Part shown: positions 59,923 through 64,000 of the stretch, piece by piece
How positions within the stretch are numbered: the stretch's first letter is position 1
How the letters are laid out: the number at the start of each line of letters is the position of its first letter
Origin: Spirochaetales bacterium
GTDB lineage: Bacteria > Spirochaetota > Spirochaetia > DSM-27196 > Salinispiraceae
Direction: 5' to 3'
DNA length: 64,000 nt
Assembly: GCA_009991955.1 (NCBI GenBank)
Contig: JAACWS010000015.1
Coordinates: forward strand, 1-64,000
The notes under the pieces: model-generated
Told to the model about the DNA's origin: nothing
Database searches by the model: none
Seen by the model: the letters and a program-made list of their open reading frames with translations, nothing else
Position numbers and translations under genes: made by a program

Positions 59923-61899
59923 GTGCGTGCCCAGGTCGTTTTTGACCTCCCCCTATCCCAGAGTTTTACCTATCGTATACCCGAAGGAATGACTGTCGAG
60001 GCCGGGGTTCGGGTAAAAGCATCTTTCGGAAGAAGAACCCTCATCGGATACGTTCTAGACGTCGTTGAGGACCCACCGAACCGGATAGGCGAAGAGAAAT
60101 CAACCTATGAGTTAAAAAACCTTTCTAGTGTCCTCGATGATTCTCCGGTCTTCAGCAGTCTCCATACCGATTTGGCCGGTTGGATGGCTCGAATGTATTT
60201 TTCGAACCTGGGCGAGTGTTTGGCGACGATGATTCCGTCGGGCAAACGGGAACGGGAGGCTCCGGGGGGCGAAGAAGAAGCCTACATTCCGAAGGCCCTG
60301 GATCTTTCGGCCGAACAATTGGCTGCGGTCGAGGCCATTGTGGCCCAGCCCCAGGGCATGTACTATCTCCAGGGAATGACCGGCTCGGGAAAGACGGAGG
60401 TGTTCCTTCAGGCGGCAAAACGAACCCTCGAGGAGGGCAGGGGGGTTGTCTATTTGGTTCCCGAAATCGCCCTTACAGCCCAAGTTGTAGACCTCATTCG
60501 CGCACGGTTTGGAAAGGTTTCGGCGGTCCTCCATAGCCGACTTACCCCAAGTCAGCGACTGGCCGAATGGCGACGGATAGTGCGGGGCGAGGCGCGAATT
60601 GTTGTTGGTGCCCGCTCGGGGGTCTTTGCCCCCGTCCCTCGGCTCGGATTAATCATTCTCGATGAAGAACACGAAACCAGCTACAAGAGTCAGACTAGCC
60701 CCCGTTACCACGCCCGGCAAATTGCTATGCGTCGTTGTAGTACCGAGGGTGCTCGCCTAGTTATGGGGTCAGCAACTCCTTCTCTCGAGGCCTTTTATCT
60801 CATGGACCAGGACAAACTCGCTCGACTTACCCTTTCGCGCCGGCTTGCAGGTGGTGCCTTGCCCGAGGTTCGGCTCATTTCTCTCAAGGGGCGGGAGGGA
60901 GCCTTGAGCCCCGAGCTCATCGCAGAAATGGAAGAAACCTATAGGCTCGGGAAGCAGACCATACTTTTTTTGAATCGCCGGGGGTTCAGCTATTTTTTCC
61001 ATTGTAAAACCTGTGGAGAAGGTATGAAATGTCGCCACTGCTCTGCATCCCTCACCTACCATAAAGCCCAAAATATGATGGTGTGCCACTATTGTGGGTA
61101 CAAAATTCCTCCGGTAAACGCCTGCACCGAGTGTGGTTCTTTAGATGTTGGATACTCGGGATTTGGTACCGAGCACGTTGAAGAGGCGGTGCGTATACGA
61201 TTTCCCTACTGGCGGGTCGAGCGTTTAGACGGCGATACGGCGGCCGCCAAGGGCGCAATGGAATCGATCATCGATCGATTCCGCAAAGGAGAAATCGACG
61301 TTCTTCTGGGAACCCAAATGATTGCCAAGGGGCTCAATTTTCCCGGTGTACGCCTGGTGGGGCTTATTCTTGCGGATTCCGGGCTCCACATGCCCGACTT
61401 TCGGAGCGCCGAGAGAACCTTTGGACTTATAACCCAGGTCAGCGGAAGAGCAGGGCGCTACACCGACGATGGCATGGTGCTCATCCAAACCATGAACCCC
61501 CAAAGTGCGCCTCTTGTCTTTTCGGCCCAGGGCAAATTTGAAGAATTTTACCGTCAGGAGCTTCAGGCTCGGAAGAACCTTCGATTTCCCCCCTATACCC
61601 GGATAATTCGGGTCCTTTTTCGTTGTAGACACCGGAACCTCGCCGAAGAGCGCGCGAGCCTCGTAAGCCGAGAGCTTCAACGATTCATTCAAGCCACCGG
61701 GGCTGGAAGCAGGTTGGAAGTCCTGGGACCCGCCGAGGCCCCGCTTGGGCTCATTGCCGGGAATTATCGCATCCAACTGCTCTTGTTGGGAGAAGACTTC
61801 AACCTGGTCCATCAGGCCCTGTCCCGGGTACTGGTAGACTTGGCAGCCCAGCCAAAGGTATACCTCGAGATAGACGTGGACCCTGTCAGTCTGATGTAA
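59923..61899 (+). CDS. priA: Primosomal helicase PriA
   Basis: Restarts stalled replication forks. The 658-residue protein has the N-terminal fork-binding domain (AQVVFDLPLSQSFTYRIPEG), Walker A GMTGSGKTE at about 151-159, ILDEEHETSYKS with DEEH, VMGSATPSLEA, the zinc-binding cysteines (CKTCG, CRHC, CHYCG, CTECG) and the helicase motif LGTQMIAKGLNFPGVRLVG, then QVSGRAGR. I place the start at the GTG at 59923, which gives the usual N-terminus. Its 3' end overlaps the convergent FAD gene by 14 bases. Confidence 0.93.
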   Translation: MRAQVVFDLPLSQSFTYRIPEGMTVEAGVRVKASFGRRTLIGYVLDVVEDPPNRIGEEKSTYELKNLSSVLDDSPVFSSLHTDLAGWMARMYFSNLGECLATMIPSGKREREAPGGEEEAYIPKALDLSAEQLAAVEAIVAQPQGMYYLQGMTGSGKTEVFLQAAKRTLEEGRGVVYLVPEIALTAQVVDLIRARFGKVSAVLHSRLTPSQRLAEWRRIVRGEARIVVGARSGVFAPVPRLGLIILDEEHETSYKSQTSPRYHARQIAMRRCSTEGARLVMGSATPSLEAFYLMDQDKLARLTLSRRLAGGALPEVRLISLKGREGALSPELIAEMEETYRLGKQTILFLNRRGFSYFFHCKTCGEGMKCRHCSASLTYHKAQNMMVCHYCGYKIPPVNACTECGSLDVGYSGFGTEHVEEAVRIRFPYWRVERLDGDTAAAKGAMESIIDRFRKGEIDVLLGTQMIAKGLNFPGVRLVGLILADSGLHMPDFRSAERTFGLITQVSGRAGRYTDDGMVLIQTMNPQSAPLVFSAQGKFEEFYRQELQARKNLRFPPYTRIIRVLFRCRHRNLAEERASLVSRELQRFIQATGAGSRLEVLGPAEAPLGLIAGNYRIQLLLLGEDFNLVHQALSRVLVDLAAQPKVYLEIDVDPVSLM

Positions 61900-63001
61900 C
61901 CGTCGAACATCGTCGGGGAGTGCATCTCAGTTCTGGAGGAATGGGTATACCCCATTGAATAAAATCGAGAAGCAGCTCTGCGGCGTAGGGGGCTACCATG
62001 CACCCCCGGGCCCCCAGCCCATTCATCACCAAGGTCCCCGGCGGAGCACCGGCTTTGTTATCTCCCAGGGGCCCGAGGTACGGCCGTCGATCCCGAGCCG
62101 CAGGCCGAATACCCGCCCGATGGCCTCTTACTCGGGCAAAAAGTTCCTCTTTTGACCAATTCGCCAGGAAGGGTAAAAATGTTCCTAGTTGAGAAAGCAT
62201 TTTATGGGCCTCGGTCACAGACGGTTGACTATCGGTATACTCCCTCTCGTAGGTCGATCCCACCCGAACCATTCCTTGCTCTTCCAGGGGCACGAGAAAT
62301 AGAGGGCCAAGGACAATGGTTTCAAGTTCAAGCTCGGGGAGCCAAAGATCCAATATTTCGCCCTTAACCCCGTAAAAGGGGATTTCCCCTAAAGACGGTA
62401 CGACTTTCCATCCGGGAGCAGAAATTCCTGTGGCCAGTACGAGGTGTTTGTATTCAATTGCTTCATATTTTGGAATTGTAAGGATTGGAGAATAAGAGTC
62501 CAAGTTTTCGGCGGCGAGGTGGTAGGATAGGGTCAAGCCCTTCGCCTCCAGGGCTTGCCAGTTTTGGGTAAGAAACAAGGGAACGTCGAGCCACCCACCT
62601 AGTTCGACCCTCCCCCAGCCGAAGGATGTGGATATACCCTTTGGAACTTTTTCGTCCAGAATTGTCAGTAGGGTAGTCAGGTGAGGATCCATGGTGCTCT
62701 TTTCCCAACGATGAGCTTCGTCGAGGGTGCTTATCCGCCGAACTAGAGGCCCGGGATGCCAGGCGGCGGACTCGAGGTTCTGGTAATACTCAAGACAGGC
62801 CATGCTTTCTTCGAGGCCCGGCCAGGCGAGGGTCAGTCGTTTAAAAACCATCGGGTGCAAAAGCCCTCCGGCGATCCACGAGGAGCCCAATTCGAAATTT
62901 TGGTCAATTACCAGGACCGAAAGTCCCCTGCCAAGGGCCTTTTGGGCGAGAACCGAGCCTCCAATTCCGTGGCCAATTATTACAAGATCTTTTTTTATCA
63001 T
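61886..63001 (-). CDS. FAD-dependent amino-acid oxidase-like protein (DAO family)
   Basis: A 371-residue protein with KDLVIIGHGIGGSVLAQKALG binding FAD, GSSWIAGGLLHPMVFKRLT (resembling the MnmC C-terminal and glycine-oxidase groups), a middle substrate domain and MNGLGARGCMVAPYAAELL at the C-terminus. It probably oxidises an amino group on a small molecule or modified base. No MnmC methyltransferase half is attached, so assignment to tRNA modification is only possible. The start at 63001 is preferred to the frame's upstream start, which lies inside the divergent gene. TATAGT ends nine bases before the ATG. Confidence 0.7.
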   Translation of the reverse strand: MIKKDLVIIGHGIGGSVLAQKALGRGLSVLVIDQNFELGSSWIAGGLLHPMVFKRLTLAWPGLEESMACLEYYQNLESAAWHPGPLVRRISTLDEAHRWEKSTMDPHLTTLLTILDEKVPKGISTSFGWGRVELGGWLDVPLFLTQNWQALEAKGLTLSYHLAAENLDSYSPILTIPKYEAIEYKHLVLATGISAPGWKVVPSLGEIPFYGVKGEILDLWLPELELETIVLGPLFLVPLEEQGMVRVGSTYEREYTDSQPSVTEAHKMLSQLGTFLPFLANWSKEELFARVRGHRAGIRPAARDRRPYLGPLGDNKAGAPPGTLVMNGLGARGCMVAPYAAELLLDFIQWGIPIPPELRCTPRRCSTVTSD

Positions 63002-63005
63002 TCGC

Positions 63006-63018
63006 TCTATACTATACT
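63006..63018. promoter_or_regulatory. Back-to-back -10 boxes of two divergent genes
   Basis: The sequence TCTATACTATACT gives TATACT for the plus strand (63013-63018, eight bases before the acylphosphatase ATG) and TATAGT for the minus strand (63011-63016, nine bases before the FAD-oxidase ATG). The two start codons are 25 bases apart. The minus -35 (TTGGAG) would lie inside the acylphosphatase coding region. Confidence 0.5.
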
Positions 63019-63026
63019 CCGAAGCT

Positions 63027-63314
63027 ATGGATGGCTCCAACCGACGTGGGTATCATTATGTTTTTACTGGAAGGGTGCAGGGAGTTGGTTTTCGGGCTCT
63101 GTGTGCCAATGCGGCCAGGGACCGAAGTCTCGTTGGTTGGGTTCGGAATAGGGCCGATGGCCGGGTAGAGGCCGTGGTCCAAGGGAACGAAGAACTGCTT
63201 GCGGATTTTGAAGAGGCGATAAGACAGGGAAATGGCTGGTCGAAAGTAAAGACCTTCGAACGACACTCCGTGGCTATCGATGAGCTCCTGGTAGATTTTG
63301 AAGTAAGGTCCTAG
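63027..63314 (+). CDS. acyP: Acylphosphatase
   Basis: Hydrolyses acyl phosphates such as carbamoyl or 1,3-bisphosphoglycerate. The 95-residue protein has YVFTGRVQGVGFRALC with the catalytic Arg and GWVRNRADGRVEAVVQG with the Asn of the active site, both diagnostic. The start at 63027 gives the family length; the frame extends upstream but that part is antisense to the FAD gene. TATACT ends eight bases before the ATG, so a leaderless message is likely. The transporter gene follows by two bases. Confidence 0.92.
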   Translation: MDGSNRRGYHYVFTGRVQGVGFRALCANAARDRSLVGWVRNRADGRVEAVVQGNEELLADFEEAIRQGNGWSKVKTFERHSVAIDELLVDFEVRS

Positions 63315-63316
63315 AA

Positions 63317-64000
63317 ATGAACATCCAACGATATACTCGGGTCATGCAACTGGCTGGGCGTAGATATTTTAGTATATTTGAGTTTATAAATACGCTGAGT
63401 TTCTCCTTCCTTGCAGGTAACGTGCTTACTCTGTTGCTTCTTCAATTAGGGGCGTCAGATTTCGATATTGGTATGCTGAATAGTTTTGTTTATCTCAGTT
63501 TCTTTTTTATGCCCTTCGGGCGTAAAATTGTTGGCAAAATTGGCCTGGTAAAAAATTTCTCCCGGTCCTGGACCATTCGTTACCTCTTTATGATCCCTGT
63601 AGGGCTCATTCCCCTTCTTTTCGGATCCGATCCGGCAGTTGCAATAGTACTAATTTTTGTCGGGTACTTGGGATTTCAGATATTTCGGGGTATTGGTATT
63701 GTCAGCATCAACCCTATAGTAAAAACCCTAAGCGAAGGCAAAGATCAAGGTAATTTCCTTAGCCGTCTACAAATTCTTGTCCACAGTGGGGCAATTGTGG
63801 CAAACCTGGGGGTCGCCCTTCTTGTTGGTACCGATGCCCCCCTAGGGCGTTACAGCCTGTCGATTACCGCGGGCATTCTTTTGGGGTTTGTCGGAGCCCG
63901 ATCCTTTAGCCTTATTCCCGAGCCTCCGGGATACCGGGGAAGCGAAAAAGAAATCAGTCATGGGAGTTTGCTCGCTATTTTCCACGAACACGGAAAGAAT
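63317..64000 (+). CDS. Multi-pass membrane transporter, MFS-like (partial)
   Basis: The gene runs off the end of the window; 228 residues are visible. It has at least five predicted membrane helices, for example LSFSFLAGNVLTLLLLQLGA and IVLIFVGYLGFQIFRGIGIV, with short charged loops between and GRKIVGKIGLVKNFSRSW after the second helix as in MFS carriers. Substrate unknown. The start is either the ATG at 63317, two bases after acyP with AAGG upstream, or the ATG at 63344, which follows TATACT by six bases. Both are in the same frame. Confidence 0.6.
   Translation, partial: MNIQRYTRVMQLAGRRYFSIFEFINTLSFSFLAGNVLTLLLLQLGASDFDIGMLNSFVYLSFFFMPFGRKIVGKIGLVKNFSRSWTIRYLFMIPVGLIPLLFGSDPAVAIVLIFVGYLGFQIFRGIGIVSINPIVKTLSEGKDQGNFLSRLQILVHSGAIVANLGVALLVGTDAPLGRYSLSITAGILLGFVGARSFSLIPEPPGYRGSEKEISHGSLLAIFHEHGKN

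Noticed and set aside
1-64000. CRISPR arrays, tRNA/rRNA genes, prophage or toxin-antitoxin modules
   Set aside because: No regularly spaced direct repeats, no cloverleaf with T-loop GTTCRA and CCA-side pairing, and no phage structural or paired small toxin/antitoxin genes were found on reading both strands.

Overview
The window looks like a chromosomal segment of a free-living member of the Spirochaetota. It is close to the Spirochaetaceae-type gene order, but the organism has an oxidative metabolism. The main support is a folP-cdaA-cdaR-acpS-DUF2225-truA run of a kind I associate with spirochaetes, plus a FapA/DUF342 protein, a KaiC-like/PEP-synthase-N fusion, a very short omega subunit and a Cox24/mS38-like micro-protein. 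This assignment is inference; there is no rRNA or tRNA gene in the window to confirm it. Coding density is very high. Many genes overlap by 1-17 bp in operons, and six of nine convergent gene pairs overlap tail to tail.

Layout. 1-4.1 kb (minus): a C-terminally truncated UDP-glucuronate decarboxylase behind a protein joining a PqqD-like domain to a glycosyltransferase-like domain, then two exported proteins of unknown role. 4.1-17.3 kb: MgtE, purine nucleoside phosphorylase, a MATE exporter, a Nudix hydrolase, two membrane-lipid-type acyltransferases, an ADP-ribosylglycohydrolase-like protein, the KaiC-like/PPDK-N fusion, NADP-glutamate dehydrogenase and FapA. 17.3-21.6 kb: an orphan DNA methyltransferase heading an operon with malic enzyme and a thioredoxin-reductase-like flavoprotein, then a flavodoxin-type protein and a small membrane protein.

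21.6-33.3 kb is an almost complete oxidative TCA-cycle block: sdhA-sdhB-sucC-sucD-sucA-sucB-lpd-gltA. A long structured leader precedes it and a terminator hairpin lies inside it after sdhB. No SDH membrane-anchor gene is visible. 33.2-37.6 kb (minus) is a cobalamin-uptake operon behind a clear adenosylcobalamin riboswitch. It ends in an extra binding-protein homologue with no signal peptide. 37.6-39.5 kb holds malate dehydrogenase next to an upstream paralogue that has lost the catalytic Asp/His pair. Together, TCA genes, malic enzyme, glutamate dehydrogenase and two malate dehydrogenase family members describe a hub around malate, oxaloacetate and 2-oxoglutarate.

39.5-53.8 kb: metallo-beta-lactamase hydrolase, membrane protein, DbpA-type RNA-binding protein, OmpA-family protein, cysteine and homocysteine synthesis (cysK, metY), a methyltransferase, Bpt-type aminoacyl transferase, uridine kinase, a 57-residue protein, dCTP deaminase, a UDP-sugar pyrophosphorylase, glucokinase, DHH phosphoesterase, rpoZ and miaA. 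53.8-54.5 kb is the only sizeable gene-poor stretch; it holds a 29-residue Cox24-like ORF, a terminator and a decayed transposase-like remnant. 54.5-64 kb: folP, diadenylate cyclase and its regulator, acpS, a DUF2225 protein, truA, family-4 uracil-DNA glycosylase, priA, an FAD oxidoreductase, acylphosphatase and the start of a multi-pass transporter.

Across the window, about a dozen genes have a -10-like hexamer ending only 6-9 bases before the ATG and no convincing ribosome-binding site, which suggests frequent leaderless transcription. No tRNA, rRNA, CRISPR array or intact insertion sequence was seen.
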